Positions 42,096 to 51,958 of a DNA stretch of 64,000 nucleotides are shown piece by piece; the stretch's first letter is position 1, and every line of letters begins with the position of its first letter. Source of the stretch: Aradus depressus. Its lineage: Eukaryota > Arthropoda > Insecta > Hemiptera > Aradidae. Made by a program: the position numbers and the translations under genes. The notes below the pieces were generated by a model. It worked only from the letters and a program-made list of their open reading frames with translations, did no database searches and was not told where the DNA came from. Where the stretch lies: the NCBI GenBank assembly GCA_963662175.1, contig OY759214.1:78690037-78754036 (forward strand), given 5' to 3'.

Positions 42096-43808
42096 TCAAT
42101 ATTTGTATGATCCCGAAGTCCAAACTTTGTCTCTAAATTCTGTGTTGAAGAGAACACTTTCATACTTAAGGGCAGCCCATTCGATCAATGACTCAAGAAA
42201 TTCAGGTTTTTTAGAAAAATGTTGATATATATGTTTCTTCTCAATATAGAGTAGGTAAGTGGTTTCGAGTGCAATGACAGTGAGCAAACAGCTATCGTTG
42301 GAGAAGACAACGCTAGCGCCGAACCGATCTCCGTCTGTATAGTGGGAGATCTCGTCCCCCGTCGAATCGTAAATGGCAACTTCCCCACTGATAACGAAGT
42401 AAAGACCCACTGATTCCTCGGTAAAGTCTCTAATTACATCCCCTTTGAAGAAAACATGAGGAATTAAAGATGTGGCCACTTCAATAATCATTTTGGGACT
42501 CATCTTTTCAAAAAGTTCTAAAGAATTGGCAAGAAATACACAAGTGTGAAGGGTAATCTCACTCAGAAGTTCCCCAGAGAGAGTTTCAAGAAGAAAATTT
42601 TCATTGTAGTATTTATTCTGGTATTTATACTTGTAATATTGTTCAATGCGTTTTCTGCCCTTGCTTGGAACTTTACCATGAGTCATGAATGTTCTCACTT
42701 GTCGCACCATATCTTCCAATCTCCAATAACTCATCATTTTGACTCGAAAGAACGATGCAAGATACGCTGTAAATAAAACGGACCAAATAAAATCAAAAAT
42801 GAAAGTAACTGTATGAAATAAAAGAACAAATGTGCCGGTTGGGATTTTAAGTTTTTGTCCGTTTCTGAAAAAAACCATTACAAAAGCTATAATTTCATCA
42901 GCATAACGGCGTAGCCTTTTTCTGGCAATGATGCCAATAACGTTGGATCCATCTCCTTTCAAGATCCTTAGCTCATGTTCAATCCGCTCTCGGATCTCCA
43001 TATCTCCTGCAGCATATTCATTATAAAGATCTACTCGATGGCTAAACTCGTTTAAAGAAGGTTTGAAAAGGAACGATATGACCAGCACAGCAACTAGTAA
43101 TGTTATTCGGCCGTATACTTTCTTAATTTCATAATAGTCTCTCATCTCATTAAAGTAAAAGAGAGCTTTTCTAAGCTTTAATAAACGAATAAAGAGCAGT
43201 ACAATGTAAGTACCTCTCTTTTGAAAGAACGATGTATCGTAATCTCCTGGCGACATGAAGAAGTAAAACGGAATCGCGCTTATCACGTCAGAGAATAAGT
43301 AACTTTGAAAGTAATTGCAAACGATTTTTCGACGATGAAGTTCTATCTTGCGAGTCTGGGCTATAGTGAACCCAGTGTTGAATGTGAGGAGGATGTCAAT
43401 CCAGAAGGGTATGTCAGAGATGAAGATGACTTTCCGGAGTACCTTGTAGATGACAAAGTTTGGCACGACCATGACTGCAATACCGTTGACCAGGATGGAG
43501 AGGAGAGCGTAGAGGGACATGAATGTGGCCCAGAAGGTAGCCAGAGGACTGAAGGGGTGGATGACATAGCGGTGGATCTCCAGTTGGAGGTTAGTGGCGA
43601 GGAGGATGGAGGAGGAGCTGGGAAGATAGTAGAGGAGCCGAGGGTCCTTGGGGAAGAGAAGAAGGAGTCGATGGAAGAATTGACGCCAGGGGGCGCGGGG
43701 CCAGCGCTCCTTGACACCGTCAGAGAGGATAGGGGTAGGGAACATGGTGGCGATGTTGGGGATACCGACCACAGTCGGGTGGGACATGGTCGTGGTGGTC
43801 TGCGACAT
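42096..43808 (-). CDS. Divergent HCN/CNG-type channel protein, intronless, 570 aa
   Basis: Single ORF, ATG at 43808, TGA at 42096-42098. Likely a plasma-membrane six-helix channel with a C-terminal cyclic-nucleotide-binding-like domain. Order: HCN-like pre-S1 IHPFSPLATFWATF (83-96); S1 about 90-116; S2 with FWIDILLTFNTGF (135-147); S3 with SYLFSDVISAIPFYF (169-183); S4 about 198-222 with few positive residues (RLLKLRK); S5 about 230-250; a long charged linker; pore-helix region 300-326 reading IAFVMVFFRNGQKLKIPTGT; S6 about 328-356; C-linker (HGKVPSKGRKRIEQYYKYKY and after); binding-like fold about 430-545 (FKGDVIRDF, GLYFVISGEVAIYD, GDRFGASVVF). The GYG/GFG selectivity filter is absent (FRNGQ instead), and the phosphate-binding cassette lacks the usual Glu and Arg. 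Either a channel with altered permeation or a non-conducting subunit. No splice signals or frame breaks. The 5' third is clearly more GC-rich than the 3' part. A poly(A) relic was not seen. Confidence 0.85.
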   Translation of the reverse strand: MSQTTTTMSHPTVVGIPNIATMFPTPILSDGVKERWPRAPWRQFFHRLLLLFPKDPRLLYYLPSSSSILLATNLQLEIHRYVIHPFSPLATFWATFMSLYALLSILVNGIAVMVVPNFVIYKVLRKVIFISDIPFWIDILLTFNTGFTIAQTRKIELHRRKIVCNYFQSYLFSDVISAIPFYFFMSPGDYDTSFFQKRGTYIVLLFIRLLKLRKALFYFNEMRDYYEIKKVYGRITLLVAVLVISFLFKPSLNEFSHRVDLYNEYAAGDMEIRERIEHELRILKGDGSNVIGIIARKRLRRYADEIIAFVMVFFRNGQKLKIPTGTFVLLFHTVTFIFDFIWSVLFTAYLASFFRVKMMSYWRLEDMVRQVRTFMTHGKVPSKGRKRIEQYYKYKYQNKYYNENFLLETLSGELLSEITLHTCVFLANSLELFEKMSPKMIIEVATSLIPHVFFKGDVIRDFTEESVGLYFVISGEVAIYDSTGDEISHYTDGDRFGASVVFSNDSCLLTVIALETTYLLYIEKKHIYQHFSKKPEFLESLIEWAALKYESVLFNTEFRDKVWTSGSYKY

Positions 43809-44104
43809 CTATCGGTGTTCTAACCACAACACCCACTAAATCACACTCTATATCACTTGAGAAATATAAACAATTTTTTCCAAGATTTGAAAATTAGCAA
43901 TACTTCACCCTTGCGTTATTACTGCGTTATTATTTTTTATCAAATAACCATATTTTTATCAAAATAAATTACGAACATTTGTTTAAACATGTGAATGCAT
44001 CTTTATTTACAACACGTTTTATTTTAATTGAGTATATTAAATGTGAAGAATAATTTTGAGTTTTGAAAAATGAAAAAGACTTTTGACGTCAAAAGAAAAA
44101 AGTT
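43809..44104. other. Upstream region of the channel gene
   Basis: AT-rich 5' flank of the minus-strand channel. No TATA or initiator element could be chosen with confidence. Confidence 0.4.
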
Positions 44105-44445
44105 CTCCAGCACGAATTATTCAATTAAGTTTTCGCTCTCCCTCTAAACCAATCGACCTTTTTGATTAAAACTCAGTAGTTGACTTAAACAGAACCTTCC
44201 CAGTTACTACATCAGCAGTTGAGCCCCTTCTCTCATACCCCACCCCCTCGGCCGATTTGACTGAAAATTAATAGGTTTTGTCTTAATGGGGTTTTGAATT
44301 TACAATTAAAATTCCATGTCGATACATTCAATCTATCGAGAGTTATAGTGTTCACAGACACACACAGAAAGGAATTTTTAAACTCTTTGGCATTAGGAAA
44401 TCGGAAAACATGAAATTTCGATGAAAACTCAACATAGAATTTCTA
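44105..44445 (-). repeat. Rep-B, minus-oriented
   Basis: The plus strand shows 'agcacgaattattcaattaa', 'gttttcgctctccctctaaa', 'cgatacattcaatctatcga' and 'cggaaaacatgaaatttcg' in reverse family order. Confidence 0.75.
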
Positions 44446-44446
44446 G

Positions 44447-44545
44447 AGGGCGCCGGCAGCTCTGAGGTAGCGTGCTTGCCAACTGAGCTCAAGATCGCGG
44501 GTTCGAAACCCGACCTTAGTGAAAAAACCTTGAGCATGCCCTCAA
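44447..44545 (+). mobile_element. SINE-1 head fragment
   Basis: 'gagggcgccggcagctctga' with A box and an intact B box gggttcgaaaccc, then 'aaaaaaccttgagcatgccc'. It sits exactly between two oppositely oriented Rep-B copies. Confidence 0.8.
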
Positions 44546-44559
44546 AATTTAGGAAAATA

Positions 44560-44865
44560 CCCCAATATTAACTGCTTAAGTACCTAATAAACGACATGAA
44601 ATTTTATATGTAAATCCAAAATTCCCCAGAAGGATGACATATATCAATTTTCAGTCAAATTATCAGAGGAAAGGGGTGGATTAGAGGGGGCCTAACTCAA
44701 AAATTGTTGATGTAACAAATATATCAACACAAAATTCAGTATGATGATTCAGAGTAAGACACCAACTAATTTTCAGCCAAATCGGTTAATTGGGTTTAGA
44801 GGGAGAGCGAATGTTTAGTTGATTAATTCGAGTTGGGGAAGTACATTGTTACGATGAATAATTTT
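44560..44865 (+). repeat. Rep-B, plus-oriented
   Basis: 'gacatgaaattttatatgta', 'tcaattttcagtcaaatt', 'gagggagagcgaatgttta' and 'ttggggaagtacattgtta'. Confidence 0.7.
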
Positions 44866-45587
44866 ATTTTAAAATTGCATGGAACAGGTACACATTGCAC
44901 AATGTCTCAGGTTGAGGAATCTACGACTGAGTGAAGCTGAGGTGAGAGCTGTGGAAGGCTCTTCCTGTGTGTGGGCCGGGGCCGATGTGGAAACCGACCG
45001 AAGCGGCCCACACCATGAGCTTCACAACACATGTCAACAACGTCTTATCACAACTCCATATCCACGTAAAACAAGACACAATCTTATTGGCAAACCTTCA
45101 TCTCATTGAATAAAAAGTCAGAATCATACATGTCCGGGCTTCAATTACAAGGACATAACTAGAGCCAGGATTCCCGTTCAGTTGCATTTTTTTTCTCGAT
45201 TGCTTGAAATCATTTAATAACAATTTATTCTTACGAATTTAGAAATCCTGATTATACATAAATTTTATTTTGTACAAAATTACTTGTTTTTAACTTTTTT
45301 TGGCAAAATTGCACGTTTTAGGTTTTTACTGCACAAAATTGCGTATTTTGTCGTAATTAGAAAATTATAATTTACAAATTAATAGAAAATGTATACATAA
45401 AAACAAATTTATAAAGGGAAGTTTCGTGAAATACGTGGCTGTTTTGAATGCACTGAATAAGGTGCGCTTTTCTGGGAAATTCTCACTACGATTTTCAAGT
45501 TTGACTGTCTCTCTTTAAATTCGTGGAAAGCCAATAATCCCCATCATTTCCGCTCCCTTCCACTTTGTGCTAACTCAAGAGGCGTAT
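44866..45587. other. No recognised feature
   Basis: A moderately GC-rich patch at 44900-45010 opens a 76-codon frame (44879-45109) without recognisable motifs. The rest is AT-rich. Confidence 0.4.
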
Positions 45588-46387
45588 AGACACGCGAGCA
45601 ACGAGCCGAACATTAGTCAGTGCGCATGCCTGGGGAATAGTGCGCAGGCGCTCGACGAACAAGGGAGGCTCGGGGTCTGCTCCACCTGTTGTCGGTTTTT
45701 TGACGAACCATCAAAGGAATGTTCGGCTCGGGCTGCGGTGTGTGTGGACTGGTACCAAGCCGAACCGTCCCGACTTGACCCGAGCACTGTTGTTTATAAC
45801 CAATATTATAACCTTCTCAAATATTTAGGTTTTTGGAAGTGCACGTTCTTTTTTTTTTTTAATTAAATATATATTTAAATATTATTCAATAAATTATATT
45901 TTATTATGGCTTCTGAAGACTGGTCTCAGGAGCTTCAAATTCAGTTTGCTCAGGCTTTGAGACAGTACCCAGTCATATGGGATTTAAAACACAAATTACA
46001 TTTTAATAAAATAAAGAGATTGGATGCTTGGAAGGAATTATTCAAACACTTTTCCTAAAAAAGTGTTCATTTTAAACAATTTACATGTAAAAATAAATTA
46101 AGTATCATAATGAATTCGTATCCGTATTAATTGTACTACAAATATGTAAATTAATTACGTAAGTAGCTACCTACCGTGAGCATTTTCTGATTGAAGATTT
46201 TGAATAGTAATAAAATGATATACAAATAAACGTAAATTTGTTATCTGCAGGTTAACTTGTGCAGGTTATGTTCGTTAGTATGGTTGTGGAGCATCCAAAT
46301 GCTCGGCTCGTCTCTGTTCGGCTTGGAGTGTGTTCGTTGAAAACTGAAAACGAGCCGAACAGTGCTCGGTTCGTTGCTCGCATGTCT
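45588..46387 (+). mobile_element. PIF/Harbinger-type non-autonomous element, 800 bp
   Basis: Inverted termini: left 'agacacgcgagcaacgagcc', right-end complement 'agacatgcgagcaacgaacc'. Subterminal 'gttcggctcg' words recur several times in both ends. It is flanked by GTAT on the left and GTAC on the right (imperfect 3-4 bp duplication). It encodes a short MADF-like ORF, the accessory protein type typical of Harbinger elements; no nuclease ORF remains. Confidence 0.7.
45906..46058 (+). CDS. Truncated MADF-domain protein of a Harbinger-type element
   Basis: 50 codons, ATG 45906 to TAA 46056-46058. It starts MASEDWSQELQIQFAQALRQ, then YPVIWDL and IKRLDAWKELFKHF. This is the MADF/SANT-like pattern (a helix, Y-P-x-x-W-D, then R-x-D-A-W-x-E-L). 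Full MADF domains are longer, so the C-terminal third is missing. In Harbinger transposons such DNA-binding proteins help the nuclease bind the element ends. Whether this short form is expressed is unknown. Confidence 0.5.
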   Translation: MASEDWSQELQIQFAQALRQYPVIWDLKHKLHFNKIKRLDAWKELFKHFS

Positions 46388-46653
46388 GTACTAGTCTTTA
46401 GTCTTACTCTGTCTTTATTGTTATGTTTGAGCACATTGGTTCTAAAAAGAAATACAATCATGCCTAAAGTGGGATCGAGTTGTTCTTCTAGAGAAAAAAG
46501 TTGGATTATAATAATTATTAATTATCGTCAACTAAAAAAAAATGCTAAAGATAAATTACAGAAGTATAATTTTGAAAAGTTGGAGCAAAAAACAAGAAAA
46601 AAACATGAACGCATTGTACCTGATCTGAAATAAGTATGTCAAAGATCAATAAC
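46388..46653 (+). other. Flank with a lysine-rich open frame
   Basis: 46259-46633 is open; its 3' part reads LKKNAKDKLQKYNFEKLEQK, a basic coiled-coil-like stretch. No family recognised; its 5' half lies in the Harbinger terminus, so a continuous gene is unlikely. Confidence 0.25.
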
Positions 46654-47450
46654 GAGGAGAGTAAACGTTGGGTGCCTCAGTTATAGTTGAAGAGGAGGGT
46701 AAACGTTGGGTGCCTCAGTTATAGTTGAAGAGGAGGGTAAACGTTGGGTGCCTCAGCTATAGTTGAAGAGGAAGGTAAACGTTGGGTGCCTCAGTTATAG
46801 TTGAAGAGGAGGGTAAACGTTGGGTGTCTCAGTTATGGTTGAAGAGGAGGGTAAACGTTGGGTGCCTCAGTTATAGTTGAAGAGGAGGGTAAACGTTGGG
46901 TGCCTCAGCTATAGTTGAAGAGGAGAGTAACGTTGGGTGCCTCAACTATAGTTGAAGAGAAGGGTAAACGTTGGGTGCCTCAGCTATAGTTGAAGAGGAG
47001 GGTAAACGTTGGGTGCCTCAGCTATAGTTGAAGAGGAGGGTAAACGTTGGGTGCCTCAGCTATAGTTGAAGAGGAAGGTAAACGTTGGGTGCCTCAGTTA
47101 TAGTTGAAGAGGAGGGTAAACGTTGGGTGTCTCAGTTATGGTTGAAGAGGAGGGTAAACGTTGGGTGCCTCAGCTATAGTTGAAAAGGAGGGTAAACGTT
47201 GGGTGCCTCAGTTATAGTTGAAGAGGAGGGTAAACGTTGGGTGCCTCAGCTATAGTTGAAGAGGAGAGTAACGTTGGGTGCCTCAACTATAGTTGAAGAG
47301 AAGGGTAAACGTTGGGTGCCTCAGCTATAGTTGAAGAGGAGGGTAAACGTTGGGTGCCTCAGCTATAGTTGAAGAGGAGGGTAAACGTTGGGTGCCTCAG
47401 CTATAGTTGAAGAGGAGGGTAAACGTTGGGTGCCTCAGCTATAGTTGAAG
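46654..47450. repeat. 38-bp minisatellite, 21 units, with higher-order pattern
   Basis: Unit 'gaggagggtaaacgttgg' + 'gtgcctcagttatagttgaa'. 21 occurrences of 'gttgggtg'. Units 4 and 5 (gaaggt; tgtctcagttatgg) recur as units 12 and 13. Units 8 and 9 (the 37-bp gagagtaacg variant and gagaaggg) recur as 17 and 18. Thus a block of 8-9 units was duplicated, and then one unit was gained. The units contain the near-palindrome 'caactatagttg' in variant form. Confidence 0.95.
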
Positions 47451-48412
47451 GTATGAAACATGATGATCCAGAACAGATCTCCTCTCTCTAATCCTTCTCA
47501 CCTTTCCAACTCCTAAATAGGTTAACAACAGCCCATTTATTGCTTCATTTCTTTCCTTCAATCTATGCTCTACAAACATACATATTCTCACCCCAGATTC
47601 TAGCTTCCTTCCTCACCGATAGATCATCCCAAGAAGGCGAACTTTTGCTTTAGCGATCCAAGGAATGTCGGTGGAGGCAGGGCCGTGCAACGAGTACTGG
47701 CCGCCCATATGCAAATAACGATTACGCCGCCCCCCCTCCATAATTTAAATACTCGAATGTTTTTATGTTTTTACCCTTTACATTTTGAATAAGTTAGTGA
47801 TTTTTATTTTCCAAATAAATATTTGAGCAAGTAAAATAATAATATGTGTAACGACAACAATATTTTATTTTCAAACATTATATTATGAACTATTAAAAAT
47901 AATTATTACCTATGTACATAATAATGATAGGTAATAAATTTACATATATGTACATATAAAATTTACTTTAAATATAAACTTTGATATAGGTAATATTTAA
48001 AAACATAATAGATTTTTTTTAAGAACACAACTTAGTTTAGTGAAATAGTTTATAAGGAACACAAGTCAATTTTTTTTCAAACAAAACTAGAAACATTTAT
48101 CACAAATAGTCATTTATTAAATAAAAGTAAATTGTAATCAGAGCATGGCTCTTCTGTCCTTAATGGAAGCAAAATTTTCTACAGCACGTTTTGTGTCAAT
48201 AGAATTCTATAGATCACTTTCGATGGATAATAACGAAAGGCCCGTCAGTCTCTCTACAAAAGCAGGCTGCCTTTTGATTACCCATATTTCCCTTTTTTTC
48301 TCCATCCCTTCAAATGAATTTATCTGGCTTTTCCCCTTGGTTTGGTTTCTTTTTGTTCTCTTCTCTATATTTGGCATTGTTAACGATAAATTTAAAATAG
48401 GAAAAAGAAACA
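47451..48412. other. No recognised gene; possible hAT-like scrap
   Basis: 'ggcagggccgtgcaacgag' at about 47678 resembles a decayed hAT-type terminus. The rest is AT-rich; the frame from 48145 is low in recognisable content until the LINE fragment begins. Confidence 0.35.
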
Positions 48413-48905
48413 TTAAGGCGGCAGTTAGATGCAGGAGTTCTCAAGGTTCGATCCTCAGTCCCATCCTCTTCAAAGTATCCTGCCACGATATACCTGAGTC
48501 TTCAAGCCTACCTCTGGACACCTATGCCCATGACACGCTTCTCATAGCTCTTCATACAGCCGTACGCACTCTTCGGGAGGGTCTGGATGTCTTGATAGGT
48601 GGAAACTTAATGCGAGCAAGACCGAAACCATGGTTTTCGAACTCCGATCCATAAACTACGATATACTGACACAGCTAAACATCAACCATGTAAATATACC
48701 CTGCACACCAACACACCAGACGGTGAGGTTATCTAGGAGTGCTCCAAGACACCAAACTGACCTGAGGCCAACACATTAACTCTAAACTAACACATGCTTA
48801 CACCACATTCTTCTCATTCTACCCACTTCTCAACAAGAACTACATGGCCACTCTTCACATTCGCCTGTTCTGTTGGCCCAATCCAGATCAACGTTCAAAA
48901 ACCTA
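48413..48905 (+). pseudogene. Degenerate LINE reverse transcriptase fragment
   Basis: Reads RSSQGSILSPILFKVSCHDI (the Q-G-S-x-L-S-P-x-L-F motif of non-LTR reverse transcriptases), then LDTYAHDTLL where the catalytic YADD box should be (A-D-D changed to A-H-D). With frame changes it continues to KTETMVFEL, VRYLGVLQDTKLT and a LNKNYMATLHIR segment. Frameshifts and the lost catalytic aspartate make it dead. Jockey-like order. Confidence 0.75.
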
Positions 48906-48909
48906 CAGC

Positions 48910-49025
48910 ATGCCGTCCTACGGATGGGACGTTAAGCACCCACTGTAGAGTCGGACTCATGTCCATGAGTATGACGAAAAAGCGCTCGGGTAACAGGCGA
49001 TATAACCTCATAGTAACTCCAGGTC
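48910..49025 (+). mobile_element. SINE-1 composite fragment
   Basis: 'catgccgtcctacggatggg', 'cgttaagcacc', then a jump to the tail 'ctgtagagtcggactcatgt' and 'aggcgatataacctcatag', i.e. an internal deletion of about 120 bp. Confidence 0.7.
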
Positions 49026-49059
49026 CAAAAATAAAACAATAATAGAAAAATCACCGGTT

Positions 49060-49325
49060 ATGTACTTCTCCAGCACAATATAAGCAATAACGTTTTCGCT
49101 CTCCCTCCAAACCATTGACCTGAATAGGTCCTTTAGAGGGTTATGGATACACACATAAAATTTCCTGTCAATCGGGAAATATTGTGTTCACAGACAGACA
49201 GAAATGTATTTTCATTTTTGAAATCAGAACGCCGGCAAACATGAAATTTCGTTGAAAACTTCAATTGAACTTGAGATCGATTACATAACCTCCCCTACAC
49301 TTCGTAAAGCTGAAGAAGTAAAATA
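49060..49325 (-). repeat. Rep-B, minus-oriented
   Basis: 'gtacttctccagcacaatat', 'gttttcgctctccctccaaa', 'ttcacagacagacagaaatg' and 'ctacacttcgtaaagctga'. Confidence 0.7.
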
Positions 49326-49368
49326 TCAAACTAAAGTTATTGCCTTAGAATTTAGAGGATACTAGCAG

Positions 49369-49890
49369 TAATACCCGGCGTTGCCCGGGGAACTTTGACT
49401 TTTCTCCCAATATCTCCTATAAGGCTATTCAGTTCCTCGACAGTACATTCATGATGTTATAATTTTCAATTATTCATACGGAATAAGGATTATAGTCCTT
49501 CAACTGTAGTAACGCTAGCTTTGGAGGTAAAACTAATTTATTCAAAAAGATTTCTCATTAATCGTTGCAATGGTTTTCGAGTTACAAAGATTGCGTGAGT
49601 GGATGCTGGGATGGACCAGGGGTTGATTAAAAAATAGACCTTAACCTTCCGGTAGATAAAACTTATCTATTCAAAAAGAATCCTCAATAATCATTGCAGT
49701 GGTTTTTGAGTTACAAAGATTGCGTGGGTGGATGCTGGGATGGACCAGATATTGAAGTACTAATACGCCTATAACCTTCCACAGACGATGACGAACAAAT
49801 TAAAAAAAAAATTAATCAAATCCATCAAGCCGTTCGTGAGTTATAGCGGTACAACGCACAGACATTTTCAGCTTTATATATATATATGAT
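49369..49890 (+). repeat. Rep-F repeat with internal direct duplication
   Basis: Starts 'actagcagtaatacccggcg', a phrase recurring in decayed form at about 50322. Inside, about 95 bp containing 'gagttacaaagattgcgtg' and 'ggatgctgggatggaccag' is repeated (about 49525-49620 and 49655-49750). Ends 'cacagacattttcagcttta' before an (AT)n run. Confidence 0.65.
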
Positions 49891-50914
49891 TGGTGTCAAC
49901 TCCTCACAAGATAATAGAAATGAAAGCAAAATATGAATTAAAGTTTTAATATACGAAATATGACTTTTATATGATTTTTTATTATTATTTTTTCTTTTAA
50001 CAATGAGAAAAGAATTCTGATTCCAAAAAGAGAGTTTCTTCTAACCTAAACATGTCTACATTTTCTATAGTATCTATTGCTTTAAGAAAGTGGGGGAAGA
50101 CATTAAAGACTCCTCGTAATAGCTGACTGAGAACAGAGCCGACATATTGAAATGCAGGGCCATCAGCGAAACACTCTTCTTAAATGTAGAATGTCCGGTG
50201 GGTAGAACGGGGCCGCAAGTGGGCGACGCCCCTCCCAACATTCTCTAAGTTTATATAAAAAAATAAAATTGGAATACTTGATATAGATTGATCTACTTAA
50301 ATGATCAAACTACGTATATGTTACTAGCAAGTTCAGCCGGCGTTGTCCAGTTAGTTTGCGTCGGTGATTCACCGGAGACTTTTTTCAATATCACTACTGA
50401 AAATATTAATTAATTATAATTTGAAATCAAAAATTTTAATGAATCTCTATTATTTGCATATAACTTCTTTAATTACAAAGCCGAAGCCCACTTTTATGTT
50501 AATGTCTTCTCCTTGATTAATTTAAATTAAAACATTCGATATTTTTTTTCTTTGTATGTTTTTTCATCATCAATGGTCATGTTCCATTATGTAAAATTAT
50601 TGATTTAATTACAGCGTTGCTGGTTTGTGACACCTTAATAAGCAGCGACAGGCTGTGCTGCGCAACTCTTGAGGAAGTGTTTTTTAATGGGGAGGCAATG
50701 ATTTCAACACCTATAAAGATTTTTCCCACCGTGGGCGAAGAAATAATTTGAATTATTTATGAACTAAAAAAAAAAATTGTATATAATTTAAAATAAATAA
50801 AACATATATAAATAAAAAAGTAATGTTAATGAAGAAAAATATGTTCGCCATAAAATTGATTGCAAAAATAGTTGTATATTCAATAATTGAATACATACGT
50901 TATTCCGAAGGGTG
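49891..50914. other. No recognised gene
   Basis: AT-rich. Short GC-rich patches at 50195-50235 ('gggccgcaagtgggcgacgc') and 50335-50390 (Rep-F or Rep-B scraps). Confidence 0.4.
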
Positions 50915-51100
50915 CTCAACTAAAACCCCAATAACGATCAATGTAATGAATGTGTCAACTCGAAATTTTGAATGTGGATGCCGAGGTACCTGAGGTACAC
51001 TAATTGGTAGATCGGTTTCCGAGGGAGAACAAGTATTTGATTTATTCGCGCTGAGGAAGTACATTGTTGCAGATTTCCCGAGCACTTTTTTCCTCTGATG
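50915..51100 (+). repeat. Rep-B, 3' half
   Basis: 'aaaaccccaataacgatcaa', 'gagggagaacaagtatttga', 'gctgaggaagtacattgttg'. Confidence 0.65.
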
Positions 51101-51340
51101 AAGATGACTAACTCCTCGTAACTCCCTCAAGTAGTTAACTGCAGCCCTTAAGTAATTTTTGAGGTGGACTCACGTAGCAATGGCGGTGTCAGGGCCTCAT
51201 CACTTATACATCCTTTCATTCCACCCTGGCTGACTTCTTCATAAGTCGTGCCCTGAGCGTCAGATTAGTGTTCATAGTAAACCGGAATCTCACCATAGTA
51301 AAAAAGCTATAAAAACTGGTGAGTTTTATTGGAAAAAATA

Positions 51341-51459
51341 AACAACTGGAGATGTAAACATATATGTCAAAATCACAATAAACAACTGGAGATGTAAACA
51401 TATATGTCAAAATCACAATAAACAACTGGAGATGTAAACATATATGTCAAAATCACAAT
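51341..51459. repeat. 40-bp tandem repeat, 3 units
   Basis: 'aacaactggagatgtaaaca' at 51341, 51381 and 51421, each followed by 'tatatgtcaaaatcacaata'. The three units are identical apart from the last base(s). Confidence 0.95.
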
Positions 51460-51638
51460 TTCTCTAGGAAATATCTTACTTTTTTTTTTTTCTAACAATT
51501 ATTGTTAGATCGGTGTATCCTTTCAGATGCAATCTTTTGTCTAAATATTTACGGATATTTATAAATATTTATTAACGGAATCTAGAATTGTATTACAGGC
51601 TATGTAGGTACTTCGTTTTTGGAAATATTGTCTATTCC

Positions 51639-51958
51639 GAGGGCACCGGTAGCTCAGTGGTATGTCTTCTGAGCTCGAGGTCGTGGGTTCGAAACCCGAC
51701 CGAGGCCCTTAGTTTATTTTATCTGAGAGGTAAAACTCCGTCCTTCGGATGGGACGTTAAGCGATGGTCCCGAGCCATTACGATGTCAGGTACTCGTTAA
51801 AGACCCCTGCTCTAGGTGAATAAAAATTTAGGATAGGCAAAATTTAGTAGAGTAGGACTCATGTCCACCAGAGTGACGAAAAAGTGTTCTGGTAGTAGGA
51901 GATATGACCTCGTAGTTAAAGCCCGGGCATGAATCATAAAAACTAACCTAACCTAACC
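51639..51958 (+). mobile_element. SINE-1 with exact target duplication and CCTAA-type tail
   Basis: Flanked by identical 13-bp duplications 'tattgtctattcc' (51626-51638 and 51959-51971), so both ends are certain. Head 'gagggcaccggtagctcagt', B box gggttcgaaaccc, complete body, tail 'catgaatcataaaaactaac' then 'ctaacctaacc'. A Pol III-type promoter plus target duplication identifies a retrotransposed SINE; its partner LINE is unknown. The 3' end is not poly(A) but a short AACCT repeat. Confidence 0.95.

Noticed and set aside
43305..43823. 172-codon plus-strand open frame
   Set aside because: Lies wholly antisense to the channel ORF in its GC-rich part; composition (Gly/Glu/Asp-rich) is that of a shadow frame.
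45567..45866. Cys-rich 99-codon plus-strand frame
   Set aside because: Translates the GC-rich subterminal repeats of the Harbinger element; the cysteines come from repeated 'tgc' words.
46259..46633. 124-codon plus-strand frame
   Set aside because: Its first half reads the Harbinger terminal repeat, so the continuous frame is accidental; the lysine-rich 3' part is noted separately as unassigned.
46654..47450. CRISPR-like array of regular 38-bp repeats
   Set aside because: Units are contiguous with no unique spacers, in a eukaryotic context; it is a minisatellite.
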